NCBI GenBank assembly: GCA_002632355.1
Contig: NSJJ01000006.1
Coordinates: 62,001 to 126,000, forward strand
DNA length: 64,000 nucleotides
From: Sulfuricella denitrificans
GTDB taxonomy: Bacteria > Pseudomonadota > Gammaproteobacteria > Burkholderiales > Sulfuricellaceae
Reading direction: 5' to 3'
Position numbers and translations under genes: made by a program. Below are positions 53,389-62,689 of the stretch, in pieces (the stretch's first letter is position 1; each line of letters starts with the position of its first letter). The notes below the pieces were generated by a model. The model had not been told where the DNA came from. It ran no database searches and was given only the letters and a program-made list of their open reading frames with translations.

Positions 53389-54532
53389 AAAGCACCGTTT
53401 CGATCGTGAAGGACGTGTAATTGCGCAAATAGAAGCGGTAGTCGAGCCCGAGGCCATTCAGTTGCAAGGGAATTTCCCACGCATGGTTCGGAGAATGATA
53501 GACGCAGACCCCCAGATCAGGCCGTGCCTTGCGAAGCAGGCGTTCCGCGCCCTTGAGCACCTCCGGCTCCGCGCCCTCCACGTCCATGGAAATGAAGGTC
53601 GGATCGAATCCGGCCAGGGCCTGATCGAGCGTCACGCACTGCACCCACGATTCGCCAGTATCGCTGATCCGCGAGCCCAGTCCTTCTCCGCGAATGAAGT
53701 GGCTCTGGCCGCTATTTCCGTAGACGGCACAGGGCCAGGTCAGGATACGATCGGCAAGCTGATCCCCATGCCGCCACAGATAGTCCGTAAGACGCGCATA
53801 GATGTGCGGCTCAGGCTCGAAACAGGCGATGGCATCCACCTTGCCGCGCACCTTGTTAAGCAGGCGAACGGTATCGCCATCGTATGCGCCGCAACAGACA
53901 TAGCGGTCATGACCGTGGGCAAGCGGTACATCGCGGGGAAAATACTGCTCTTCGCGGGGGCGCAGGGGCAAGGGAAACGGCTTCCTCTGCATGTGGGTCT
54001 GTACAAAGCGCACATAAACTTCCCGGCTCTCCTCATCGGCCATGAGGTCGAAAGCGGAAAAAATGGCTTCACGGTGATTCCAGTAATAATCGAAACCCTG
54101 GTCTGCCAGGGAAGACGGCTGGTTGAACGGGTTGTGAATCTCGTAAATATCATTCAGGAAAAGGATGTTCGCGAAACCCATGTGGTTCAGGGACGTCACG
54201 ATTTCCCCATGATAGCCTGGGTTACCGACGCTAATCACCACCCGCGCCTCGCGCTTTTCCTCCTCAGTGGGAAAATAGTCATCCGGCGCGAAAGCAGGGA
54301 TACCCTGCCAGGTATCGCCCTTGCGGAAAGCTCGGTCGAGCACGGCAACGGGCTGGCAGCCATGCATTTTCATGGCGATCTCATGAAACCAGTGGCTGCA
54401 TTCGCCTGCGCCATAGAGAATGACCGGGCCATCTGAAAGAAGACCATCCGCAATGGAATTCGCCCTGGAAACAAATGCCTGGTCAAATAAGTCCTCGAGC
54501 ATGCCTCTCCAGTTTTCCTTGGGGATGCTCAT
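53375..54532 (-). CDS. Rossmann-module + FkbM methyltransferase (B)
   Basis: 385 residues. N-terminal module at 36-130 (VILYGAGECS, VLDRAFRKG, GIPAF). The FkbM domain has CCGAYDGDTVRLL (about 213-225) as SAM motif I and the typical FISMDVEGAEPEVLKGAE and TIETVLYA end. FkbM enzymes usually methylate hydroxyls of sugars or other small molecules. Overlaps the upstream gene by 4 bases. Confidence 0.9.
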   Translation of the reverse strand: MSIPKENWRGMLEDLFDQAFVSRANSIADGLLSDGPVILYGAGECSHWFHEIAMKMHGCQPVAVLDRAFRKGDTWQGIPAFAPDDYFPTEEEKREARVVISVGNPGYHGEIVTSLNHMGFANILFLNDIYEIHNPFNQPSSLADQGFDYYWNHREAIFSAFDLMADEESREVYVRFVQTHMQRKPFPLPLRPREEQYFPRDVPLAHGHDRYVCCGAYDGDTVRLLNKVRGKVDAIACFEPEPHIYARLTDYLWRHGDQLADRILTWPCAVYGNSGQSHFIRGEGLGSRISDTGESWVQCVTLDQALAGFDPTFISMDVEGAEPEVLKGAERLLRKARPDLGVCVYHSPNHAWEIPLQLNGLGLDYRFYLRNYTSFTIETVLYATT

Positions 54533-56286
54533 ACTTTTCCCGAAACAGCACTGGATATATCCACCACATTTGCATCGGTGGCAAAAGATGAACCCAATTG
54601 AAAAAGGGGAATCTGGAACATTTCGATATAAGGTTTCCAGAAACTGTCCGCGCCATACGCCTGCGCCTTGCTGAAATATTCTTGAGCCTTCTCGGTTTCA
54701 CCAAGATGCGCCAGACAACGGCCCGCATAAAAGCAGGCGATGGCATGGTCTGGTTTGACTTTCAGGACCTTGTCGAAGCAGTCCAGTGCTGTACGGTAAT
54801 GGCCCAGACGCATATTGGAATTATGTACAAAATTCAGTTCTATGTTCATCGCATAAGTCATGTGCTGAATGTATTCCGCCGTCCAGTCCTTCGTTTCAAT
54901 AACAGCCCGTTTGTAATTGGCCTTTACAGGATTGATCACGAAATAATCATTTCTGGCGGCTTCGTCATACATTTCGCTGCCGGGTATCGGCGTGGCGATA
55001 AAAACCCTGAACCAGTCACCATAAATGCTTTTCAGAAACGCCCGGCTTTCGTCGATGTCATCCATCGTTTCACCGGGCATGCCGACGATGATATTGCAGT
55101 CGGTAAATATCCCCGCCTCCCGGCAATCAGCCAGGACACGTTGCACGATATCCAGCTTTAACGGCTTGCGCATCACATCCTTGAGCACCCGAGCACTGCC
55201 AGATTCGATCGGCAGCACCAGCTCGTCGATGCCGGCTTCCTTCAGCAGAGTGAGAAAACGCTTGTCCAGGGCGTAAATAGCCAATGCGTTCTGAAAGAAA
55301 ATCGAACCCTGCCGCGCCTTGATGGCGCTGACAATATTGTAGGGCCGCTCCTTGCCCCCCATGAAATGGTCGTCCTGGATAATGAAACTTCTCACCCCGT
55401 AACGCTCGATCAGGAGATCAATATCCTGCTCAACCCGCGCTTCACTGTAATACCGCATTCTGCGGCCATGGGCCTGGTGCGAAGCACAGAAAGTGCATTT
55501 GAACGGACATCCGCGCGAAGTCATGATGGAAATGGCACGATCCACCTCCGCCCCAACGGAATAGCGCGACAGCGTCGGATTCAGCTGGTAGCCATCAAGA
55601 TCGAGTATGTCGTAATCCAGAAAAGGAATTTCATCCAGATTCTCTATGAAGCAATGCTGGAAAGGATTACCCGGCGCCAGGGCTTTCTCCCGAGTGACCC
55701 ACGAGGCATGTCTTGCCATGACTTCATGCCTGTCCGATGCCGCCAGCAATTCGACCAGAGGGAGTTCTCCCTCGCCGAAGCATATCGCATCGATACTGCC
55801 AGTATCCAAGAACAACTCCCGATACATGGCGGTCACCAGATTTCCACCCGCCAGAATCATGGCTTCAGGAAACAGGCTGCGGCTCACCTCGGCAAGATCG
55901 ATGACGCTGTGGTAAGAAGGGCTGAACTGGGCGGAAATGGCAACAACCGTAGGGCTGAATTCCCGGAATTTGGCGGATTGCAGATGGTTCAGAAAATAGC
56001 TTCTGAAATCGCCAAACTCGAATTCAGCTTCTCTCAGCAACTGGACATTAAAGTCGATGGCCATCGCATCTATCCCCAGATGCGCCTTCAGATAAGCGCT
56101 CAGGGAAATGATGCCCAGCGGAATATCGGTAATCACCGAACCAAAGGGCTTGTCCGACTTGCTTAGCCTCACAGTTCCAACATTAGCTGGAGGCGTGACG
56201 AAGTCGTCAAAAGTGATATTTGGCGGAACAACAAACAGAATTCTTTCTGTTGCTGCAGTCTGCTTCATCCGGTTCAGCGCATCCAT
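54529..56286 (-). CDS. B12-binding-type radical SAM protein with C-terminal TPR
   Basis: 585 residues. The N-terminal part has the cobalamin-domain pattern (PLGIISLSAYLKAHLGIDAMAIDFN, then AGGNLVT and GEGELPLVELL). CPFKCTFC (about 258-265) gives the cluster site, with IIQDDHFMGG after it. At about 520-570 there is a TPR pair (YRTALDCFDKVLKVKPDHAIACFYAGRCLAHLGETEKA, in parts). Such enzymes often do C-methylation or rearrangements. The TPR addition is unusual. Overlaps glk by 13 bases at its start. Confidence 0.88.
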   Translation of the reverse strand: MDALNRMKQTAATERILFVVPPNITFDDFVTPPANVGTVRLSKSDKPFGSVITDIPLGIISLSAYLKAHLGIDAMAIDFNVQLLREAEFEFGDFRSYFLNHLQSAKFREFSPTVVAISAQFSPSYHSVIDLAEVSRSLFPEAMILAGGNLVTAMYRELFLDTGSIDAICFGEGELPLVELLAASDRHEVMARHASWVTREKALAPGNPFQHCFIENLDEIPFLDYDILDLDGYQLNPTLSRYSVGAEVDRAISIMTSRGCPFKCTFCASHQAHGRRMRYYSEARVEQDIDLLIERYGVRSFIIQDDHFMGGKERPYNIVSAIKARQGSIFFQNALAIYALDKRFLTLLKEAGIDELVLPIESGSARVLKDVMRKPLKLDIVQRVLADCREAGIFTDCNIIVGMPGETMDDIDESRAFLKSIYGDWFRVFIATPIPGSEMYDEAARNDYFVINPVKANYKRAVIETKDWTAEYIQHMTYAMNIELNFVHNSNMRLGHYRTALDCFDKVLKVKPDHAIACFYAGRCLAHLGETEKAQEYFSKAQAYGADSFWKPYIEMFQIPLFQLGSSFATDANVVDISSAVSGKV

Positions 56287-57305
56287 GATCCAAGACCCGC
56301 TCGCTGGTTACGGAAGGCATGCAATATAGCGCCAAGCACGCCGACCTCTGGATTCAACACAACACTGACAGGAAATTCCATAAGCAGCTGGGAGAACGCG
56401 CCTTTATCCGCAAAGGTGCGCATAAAGCGGCCATCCATCAGTCGAGGAATAATTTGTGGCGCGATGCCACCTGTTACATAAACCCCGCCGCTTGGCAGGG
56501 TGCGCAAAGCCAGGTTGCCTGCCTCCGCAGCATAAATTTCGACAAACAAGTTCAAGGCATCAGAGGCAATAGAATCATTGTGCAACAAAGCATGTTGAGA
56601 AATCGCAAATGCCAGATCGGGATTTCCCCTATTAGCCAATAACTCTGAAAATTCGCTCATTCCCCTGCGCTGATGCAGAAATTCATAAATAGTGATCAAC
56701 CCGCCTCCAGACAGCAAATTGCCGTAGGCAACGTACCCGTCATTATGGGAGCTTAACTCTGCCAACAGCTCGGCCTGCAAGGGACCGCGTGGCGCAAAGT
56801 CCGCATGCCCGCCTTCGGAAGGAAGCGCGACATAGCAATCTCCTTGCCATACAAGCGAGCCCTCTCCCAGGAAGGTACCGGCGCCAATCAATGCCCGCGT
56901 GCCATGTTTCTGTGGAATTCCGGGGTTAAGAACCAGCAGGTCTTCGGCTGCAAGCGCATCGATGCCATAAGCTGCAGCCTGAAAATCGTTGATCAGATTT
57001 ACCTCGCGAATGCCGAATTCTGTGGCAATCGAATCTGCATCGATAATCCAGGGCAGGAAGGTGATTTGCGAAATATTGTTTACGACCGGCCCGGCCACAC
57101 CGAAACAGGCGCAATCGGGAGTTTCCTCATCGAGAAATTCCTTAATAACAGACGCCAGCCCTGGATAGGCACGACTGTCGTAACGCTGCTCACGCAGGCC
57201 GAACAATTCACCCTGAGCGTTGACTTCGGCAAGCTTCAGCAGCGTTTTTGTTCCGCCGATATCGCCGCCCAGAACCAATATTTTCCTGGTCACGACTTCA
57301 GTCAC
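56274..57305 (-). CDS. glk: Glucokinase
   Basis: 343 residues. LGGDIGGTKTLLKLAEV (phosphate 1), the catalytic Asp in LINDFQAAAYGI and EGGHADFAPR give the bacterial glucokinase (PF02685) pattern, with GGVYVTGGIAPQ near the end. It makes glucose-6-phosphate. Within this operon it could feed sugar-nucleotide synthesis; this is inferred from position only. The gene and its left neighbours look richer in A+T than the core genes. Confidence 0.88.
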   Translation of the reverse strand: MTEVVTRKILVLGGDIGGTKTLLKLAEVNAQGELFGLREQRYDSRAYPGLASVIKEFLDEETPDCACFGVAGPVVNNISQITFLPWIIDADSIATEFGIREVNLINDFQAAAYGIDALAAEDLLVLNPGIPQKHGTRALIGAGTFLGEGSLVWQGDCYVALPSEGGHADFAPRGPLQAELLAELSSHNDGYVAYGNLLSGGGLITIYEFLHQRRGMSEFSELLANRGNPDLAFAISQHALLHNDSIASDALNLFVEIYAAEAGNLALRTLPSGGVYVTGGIAPQIIPRLMDGRFMRTFADKGAFSQLLMEFPVSVVLNPEVGVLGAILHAFRNQRAGLGSWMR

Positions 57306-57326
57306 CGCCTTGCACCATCACCATTT

Positions 57327-58577
57327 TCAAGATTTATTATCCATGGCGGCTCGTTTTTTCTTTGGCTTCGCTATCTGGATACCCGCCGGAACAAAGATTC
57401 TGTCCTTTGCCGGGCAGTAGTCACAAGCGTTTAATGCAGTTTTCCTGTACGCCATGGACCTAATTCCATCAACCAATTCGGGATTGCCAGACTCATATAC
57501 AGTCAGATCCACAGAATCGGCATTGAATGTTGGAATCAAACCAAGGTTCTCAGTGAAATTTGAAAAGGTACAACGGTGAACTTTACCGTTCATGATTTGA
57601 CAGCAAATCATCGGGTTCGATACGCACTCCTGAAACATTGCATCATTTTCTTTTTCCCCTCGCTGCCTTTCCTGTATCGGCGTCTGCATCCCCCAATCAT
57701 TGTTCTCAGTGTAATTATAGTAATCAACAAAGATTCCATTCTTTGAACATGCGTCAGTCAATGGAGAAATCATGGTTGATGCTGGACCATAATCAGAAAT
57801 AATTACACATGCGCCATTCCGCGCCATGGCACGCAGAACAGGCAGCTTGGGCACGATTGTTCCATTGGTAACCAGATCGATGAAAAGCAAATTCGGAATA
57901 CTGGAAACCTCTTCGACAATTTTCATGATTTCACGATGCATGAATGGTTCACCCCCCTGAAGGGCAATGTGGTGAACGATATCGAAGGCGCTACAGTACT
58001 TTCGGATATCCTCGACGATGTTGCTTACAGAATAGGTCTTCGGCGCTGCATTTTCTGGCACAAATGCGCCACAATCTTTGCAGCACAACGTACATTTTTG
58101 AGTTACAACACAAGAGACTGAAGGTGAAAAACTAAGGGCGTCACGACCCTCGCCTGAGTAATATTTTCCTATCGATTCCGCAAGCGCAGAATGATCGCAA
58201 TTACGAGCCTCAATTTCGGTGAAATAGCTATAAATGCTTTGCGGAATAAAATATCGTATATCCTTTGCGCCGGCCGCCTTCAGGGTTGCCATTACAACAC
58301 CAAGATTTTTTGGATTAAGCAGGCTCGGGAGGAAAACCGCTTCGGGATATTTTTCGATTGCCTCATTGATGGGCAATACCTCCATACCCAGATAGGCACC
58401 CTGTTTATTGGGATTGCTGTCTGCAAAAGCAGCAATTGTTACACCATGGTAAGTCAACACTTGCGTCAAGTACCATCCACCCCGTGCTGCGCCAAAAATG
58501 ACAACAGGCCTGTTTCCGGAGACAAGTTCAGATACGAGCGAAGACAATTCGTCGCGAAAAGTTTCGGCGATGCTCAT
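57327..58577 (-). CDS. Rossmann-module + radical SAM protein (C)
   Basis: 416 residues. Module at 23-112 (VVIFGAARGGW, FADSNPNKQG, GMEVLPI). CTLCCKDC (162-169) is the cluster motif and ALQGGEPFMH the SAM motif. C-terminal Cys occur in CVSNPMICCQ, HRCTF and CDYC (about 396). About half identical by eye to the next gene (58574), so a tandem duplicate. Overlaps it by 4 bases. Confidence 0.88.
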   Translation of the reverse strand: MSIAETFRDELSSLVSELVSGNRPVVIFGAARGGWYLTQVLTYHGVTIAAFADSNPNKQGAYLGMEVLPINEAIEKYPEAVFLPSLLNPKNLGVVMATLKAAGAKDIRYFIPQSIYSYFTEIEARNCDHSALAESIGKYYSGEGRDALSFSPSVSCVVTQKCTLCCKDCGAFVPENAAPKTYSVSNIVEDIRKYCSAFDIVHHIALQGGEPFMHREIMKIVEEVSSIPNLLFIDLVTNGTIVPKLPVLRAMARNGACVIISDYGPASTMISPLTDACSKNGIFVDYYNYTENNDWGMQTPIQERQRGEKENDAMFQECVSNPMICCQIMNGKVHRCTFSNFTENLGLIPTFNADSVDLTVYESGNPELVDGIRSMAYRKTALNACDYCPAKDRIFVPAGIQIAKPKKKRAAMDNKS

Positions 58578-59851
58578 ATCTGCCCGCCATTTTCAAGGAT
58601 CATGCGATTTCTTTTTGAAAGTTGGATGGCAGGTTCGACCAGGGTTCCGCCCTCCGGGTCGCAATATTTGCAGACATTCATTGCTGTAGTTCGAGTCAGA
58701 AAAGCCCTGATATTTTGTATTCGTTCATCATTGCTGATGGCTGCATTCTTCAGTTCGACGGCATCGTCTTCCATTAATGGGATCAAGCCCTGAGCCGATG
58801 CATGAGCAGATAGTGGGCAACGGTACAGTTTTCCGTCCATAATTTGGCAGCAAATCCTGCTTGAGACGCATTGTTTATAAACCTCATCATTCTCCTGAAC
58901 AGAACGATTGATTTGCCGGATAGGCGGAGACCTCGTCCATTTTTCACTTGGATCGACGAAATGAATATCGCAAAAGATGTGGTGTTCTGAGCAGGCGCTG
59001 AAAACTTCTTTCTGGTGCCTGGATAACTTTCCATAGTCGCTCTGATGTAAATCAGCTCCCGACGATGACAAATCGCGAAGCGTATCTTCCGAAGGAATTA
59101 GCTTCCCATTCGTAATAAGGTTTATAAACACCAAATTGGGAATTTTCGAGACTTCCCTGCAGATTCTGCCCAATTCAGGATGGAGAAAAGGCTCCCCGCC
59201 ATGCAGGCTGATTTCCGGAACCAGATCAAATGCACTGCAGTACTGCTGGATATCCTTAACCAGTGCATCTACAGCAAAATCCTGTGGCAATTCATAATAA
59301 GGAATCCGTTGGCCGCAATCGAAACAGCGAAGGTTACATTTCTGGGTTACCACGCCTGTCACAAAGGGAGAGACGAACAAACCATCGTCTACATAACCAT
59401 AGGCATATGATTCTCTGGAATAATACGCTGACAACTTTCGCACAGTTTCAGCAAACACCCCCCGGTCACATTCCCTTTTTGCAATGTCCATGAAATATGA
59501 ATACAGAAAAACGTAGGCATCCGCATCTTGCACAGAAAACCCAAGCCCTGTGAGTTGATGTTTGATCTTTTGAAAGACTTCTCTGCGAAAAACTCCAATA
59601 AAAACCAATGCATCAGGAAAATTCTCATACAGATCCGCTGGTAAAAAAGTAGGATGCCCGTGATAAGTGTGCCCAGCCTTTTGGGGGTCGTTATCGCAAA
59701 ATGCGGTAACCTTGATACCGTTCGCCTCAAGAACTTTCATCACATACCAGCCAGCTTTTGATGCGCCAAAGATGACTATCGGCCGCCCTTTGCCGGCGAT
59801 CGCTTCGATACTGCGTGTCAGCATGTCATGGTAAGTGTTGGGAATCGCCAT
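58574..59851 (-). CDS. Rossmann-module + radical SAM protein (D)
   Basis: 425 residues. Module at 23-112 (IVIFGASKAGW, FCDNDPQKAG, GHPTFL). CNLRCFDC (172-179), then SLHGGEPFLHPE and the C-terminal Cys pattern CVSSRICCQIMDGKLYRCPL and CKYC (about 396), matching the paralogue at 57327. The extra Cys suggest an auxiliary cluster. Both would be cytoplasmic. Confidence 0.88.
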   Translation of the reverse strand: MAIPNTYHDMLTRSIEAIAGKGRPIVIFGASKAGWYVMKVLEANGIKVTAFCDNDPQKAGHTYHGHPTFLPADLYENFPDALVFIGVFRREVFQKIKHQLTGLGFSVQDADAYVFLYSYFMDIAKRECDRGVFAETVRKLSAYYSRESYAYGYVDDGLFVSPFVTGVVTQKCNLRCFDCGQRIPYYELPQDFAVDALVKDIQQYCSAFDLVPEISLHGGEPFLHPELGRICREVSKIPNLVFINLITNGKLIPSEDTLRDLSSSGADLHQSDYGKLSRHQKEVFSACSEHHIFCDIHFVDPSEKWTRSPPIRQINRSVQENDEVYKQCVSSRICCQIMDGKLYRCPLSAHASAQGLIPLMEDDAVELKNAAISNDERIQNIRAFLTRTTAMNVCKYCDPEGGTLVEPAIQLSKRNRMILENGGQI

Positions 59852-59902
59852 AAATATCTCGTTGATTACGAATTAAGCTGGTGCACTAAGCCGCAAAAAC
59901 AT

Positions 59903-61171
59903 TTAAGGAATAGCAAAAAAATCCGTATCGGCAAGATGATAGGTATTGTGTCTCAAATACATCCGATAACCTGGGTTGAAGGAATGGGCTAGCAACGGAA
60001 TTTCATATATCGCCTCCAGCGAATGGTAGGCACCCAAAGCAAGCTTGGGCTTGCAACCGGAAATGGTTTCTTTGGCGCCACGCAGGATTTTGGGAATGAT
60101 ATTGGCGCCAGGATCCATTTTAATCATAGTGACTGGACGCCCAGCCAGGAAATGATCAAGCGTTACAATTTTGACTTCATGTTTACCTGCAACATGCTCA
60201 ATCCCAACAGAAAATCGTTCCGCTTCATCTGAAGTCAGGAATTTAACCACACCGTCGGCTTCACCAAGTCCGAGTTGATGACATTCCACATTCCTTCTGT
60301 TACGGCATGACTCTATGAGTTTTGCATAACAGGGGGGATCCGGTTCAAACGCAATAATCGACCCGTAACAAACGCCACGCTTGTCGCAGGCAGCAACAAA
60401 GGTTTCGATGGTGTCGCCATCGAAGGCGCCGACGTCAACAAAAATCTCGCCATCATCCAGACAAACAACATCATTGTTGAAATAGTAGTAATCCTCTGTA
60501 GTCCCTTCGAAATTAAACATCCCGAACTGTCTATAGGGCTCGCTGAACTCTGTAATAAATTTTTTCAGAAGATCCAGATTCCCGCCAGATGCCATCAAGG
60601 CAAGCTTTGTTACAAGAAGGTCCTTTGATTTCTGATCTGACAGCAACTCATAACATTGCAGAATCCGGTCCGCGTCCCTTCGGATAACCTCGCTGAGGGT
60701 AACGGGATAATAGACTCCCCTGAAATCAGCAATGCATTGCTGACTACCGACCATGGAGAAAGAATAGATATAGTCAGTATCGGTATCGGAAGGTTTACAT
60801 AGGATGTCATTCTCCGAAATCCCTGCGGCTAGCAGTTGCTTGTATATCTGGGACTGATGTTTCTGGGATGCGATGACAACCAGAAAATGATTCCCAAGCG
60901 CGCACATCTGTTCAATGGATATAACGGGCACACCGAGTACTTCCGCCCCGATTTTTCCCGGATCGTTATCACAAATATAAGCTACCGAAATCGCCAATTC
61001 GCGTAGCGCACGCAAGAACTCCTTTCCAAGGCTCCCGGCGCCGAAAAGCACCACTTGCCTCTTGCCGCCAATAACATCTTCTTTCAGAGAACCAAACAAA
61101 ACAGAAAGGAAATCTGCATCTTTCCGTGCGCCTTCCGCCATATCAAGTATTTCTGAAACCACATAATTCAT
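59903..61171 (-). CDS. Rossmann-module + FkbM methyltransferase (E)
   Basis: 422 residues from the ATG at 61171, chosen because AAAGGA lies six bases before it; a TTG ten codons earlier has none. Module at 38-125 (VVLFGAGSLGK, ICDNDPGKIG, GVPVIS). A helical linker follows, then the FkbM domain with IFVDVGAFDGDTIETF (about 243-258). The usual MDVEGAE is here MDPGANI, so the acidic residue is lost and activity is uncertain. The ending LRHNTYHLADTDFFAIP is FkbM-like. Confidence 0.87.
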   Translation of the reverse strand: MNYVVSEILDMAEGARKDADFLSVLFGSLKEDVIGGKRQVVLFGAGSLGKEFLRALRELAISVAYICDNDPGKIGAEVLGVPVISIEQMCALGNHFLVVIASQKHQSQIYKQLLAAGISENDILCKPSDTDTDYIYSFSMVGSQQCIADFRGVYYPVTLSEVIRRDADRILQCYELLSDQKSKDLLVTKLALMASGGNLDLLKKFITEFSEPYRQFGMFNFEGTTEDYYYFNNDVVCLDDGEIFVDVGAFDGDTIETFVAACDKRGVCYGSIIAFEPDPPCYAKLIESCRNRRNVECHQLGLGEADGVVKFLTSDEAERFSVGIEHVAGKHEVKIVTLDHFLAGRPVTMIKMDPGANIIPKILRGAKETISGCKPKLALGAYHSLEAIYEIPLLAHSFNPGYRMYLRHNTYHLADTDFFAIP

Positions 61172-61204
61172 CTGAAATCCTTTAATTGTATTCAAGGCCA
61201 AGAA

Positions 61205-62689
61205 TCAGCGTGCGATTGAATATTCATCTGGTTGATATATTGTGACAGGCGTTGAATCATTGAGTTGAGCCAGGATGGTGCGTGCGATATCGTAGCGATG
61301 ATGTTCCGGTGCAGCGACGACCACCATATCCGGAGATAGGCCCTGCAGGGCCGAATAGGGTGAAACTTTGATTCCATCAACAAATTTGCCGTGAAGCACG
61401 GCATCGCGGTCAAAAAACCCCACAATTTCCGCACCATCGAGCTCGGGGCTAGCCAGAAGCTGACGCGACAAAGTGCAGGCAGGCGCCAGCGCCAGGCGTT
61501 TACCCGCCAGTGACAAGGTCTGCCATTCCTGCCCTGACTGACGGATTCGCAAGGGTGAGACAGTAAAACTCGCCACTTCCCCGGTAGCTACACTGTTGCC
61601 TGATTCGCGAAAATCTTCCAGAAGAAGGTGCCCTTCCACATTTTTGCGCTCTTTTCTCAGTCGTTCTATTTCTGCTTTTGCCGATTGCAGAAGCACCTTG
61701 CCCTGCAAGCTGACGACGGCCAGATGCTTTTCAGGAAAATGAATGGCCTCGAGCCCATGCTTTTCAAGCATGAGATAGGTTTTTGCGTATGCTGCGATAT
61801 GCCCTGTGTAATCGTGTCCGCCGAAATCTTCGCAATCCCCCGGCAAATTGCACAGGGGGTCGAAATCGAAGGTCAACCAGACTTCCTGTGGCCGGATTGC
61901 CAGCATGGCATAACTGAATCCAGCCACATCATCGTCACCGCAGTTGTCCTGGCTGAAAATGTATTTCACCGAAACCTGGCCGCCCCCCTGGTTACCTGCA
62001 TGGGAATAGCGCGCAATATTCTCCAGAACATCAGCATAACGCTTACTCTTCTTGATTTTTTCGTAGCTGGAAGGCGTCCCGGCATCGAGAGAAGCGCACA
62101 CCCAGCGGATCGTCCCCCGGGCGAGGCCGTCATAGACGGACTGCCGGTAAATGACGGCGTTAGTGTAAAGAAACACCCTGATGCGCCGCGAAGCGAAATA
62201 ATCGATGTAATCATCGAAATCCTTCAGCAGCGTCGGCTCGCCGCCGTTGAAATCCACAGCGGCATCCCAGACTACATCCTCGGGAGAAAACAGGCGGAGC
62301 ACGGTAAGTGCGTCGTATTTTGCCTCGGCAAACGAATCGAACTGAGTGTAGCCGCAGAAATTGCAGCGCAGATTACAGGTCGTGGTTGCGGCCAGATCGA
62401 TATGTCCCAGCCGGTCGAAACGCACCTCCTCGGGTTTTTTCAGAACGACCATGTGGCAGTGCTTGCACGGTGTTTCGCTATGATCGTCATTCAGGAGGTC
62501 GAAAATCCAGCGCCTCTTCTCGGCGATCATTTCACGAGTGATCGTTGTCGCGGCAGCTTCTTCGGCCGTCCAGTATATGGGAGATGAAAAAGGGCCAAGC
62601 TGGCAGGCGTGAATCCCCTCCTGCCCGAGGCGCAGCCCGCTTTCAAGCTTGGGGCAGGATTTAACAAACCCCGTTTCAGAAGTTGTCAT
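61205..62689 (-). CDS. Radical SAM protein with C-terminal Rossmann-like module (F)
   Basis: 494 residues from the ATG at 62689, which overlaps the SDR stop as ATGA. CNLRCNFC (105-112), VDFNGGEPTLL as SAM motif and an N-terminal CKHC (75-78) are present. After a coiled-coil stretch (about 345-365), the last ~95 residues repeat the module (LALAPACTLSR, VGFFDRDAVLHGKFVDGIKV), here at the C-terminus and with a weaker glycine turn. Confidence 0.85.
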   Translation of the reverse strand: MTTSETGFVKSCPKLESGLRLGQEGIHACQLGPFSSPIYWTAEEAAATTITREMIAEKRRWIFDLLNDDHSETPCKHCHMVVLKKPEEVRFDRLGHIDLAATTTCNLRCNFCGYTQFDSFAEAKYDALTVLRLFSPEDVVWDAAVDFNGGEPTLLKDFDDYIDYFASRRIRVFLYTNAVIYRQSVYDGLARGTIRWVCASLDAGTPSSYEKIKKSKRYADVLENIARYSHAGNQGGGQVSVKYIFSQDNCGDDDVAGFSYAMLAIRPQEVWLTFDFDPLCNLPGDCEDFGGHDYTGHIAAYAKTYLMLEKHGLEAIHFPEKHLAVVSLQGKVLLQSAKAEIERLRKERKNVEGHLLLEDFRESGNSVATGEVASFTVSPLRIRQSGQEWQTLSLAGKRLALAPACTLSRQLLASPELDGAEIVGFFDRDAVLHGKFVDGIKVSPYSALQGLSPDMVVVAAPEHHRYDIARTILAQLNDSTPVTIYQPDEYSIAR

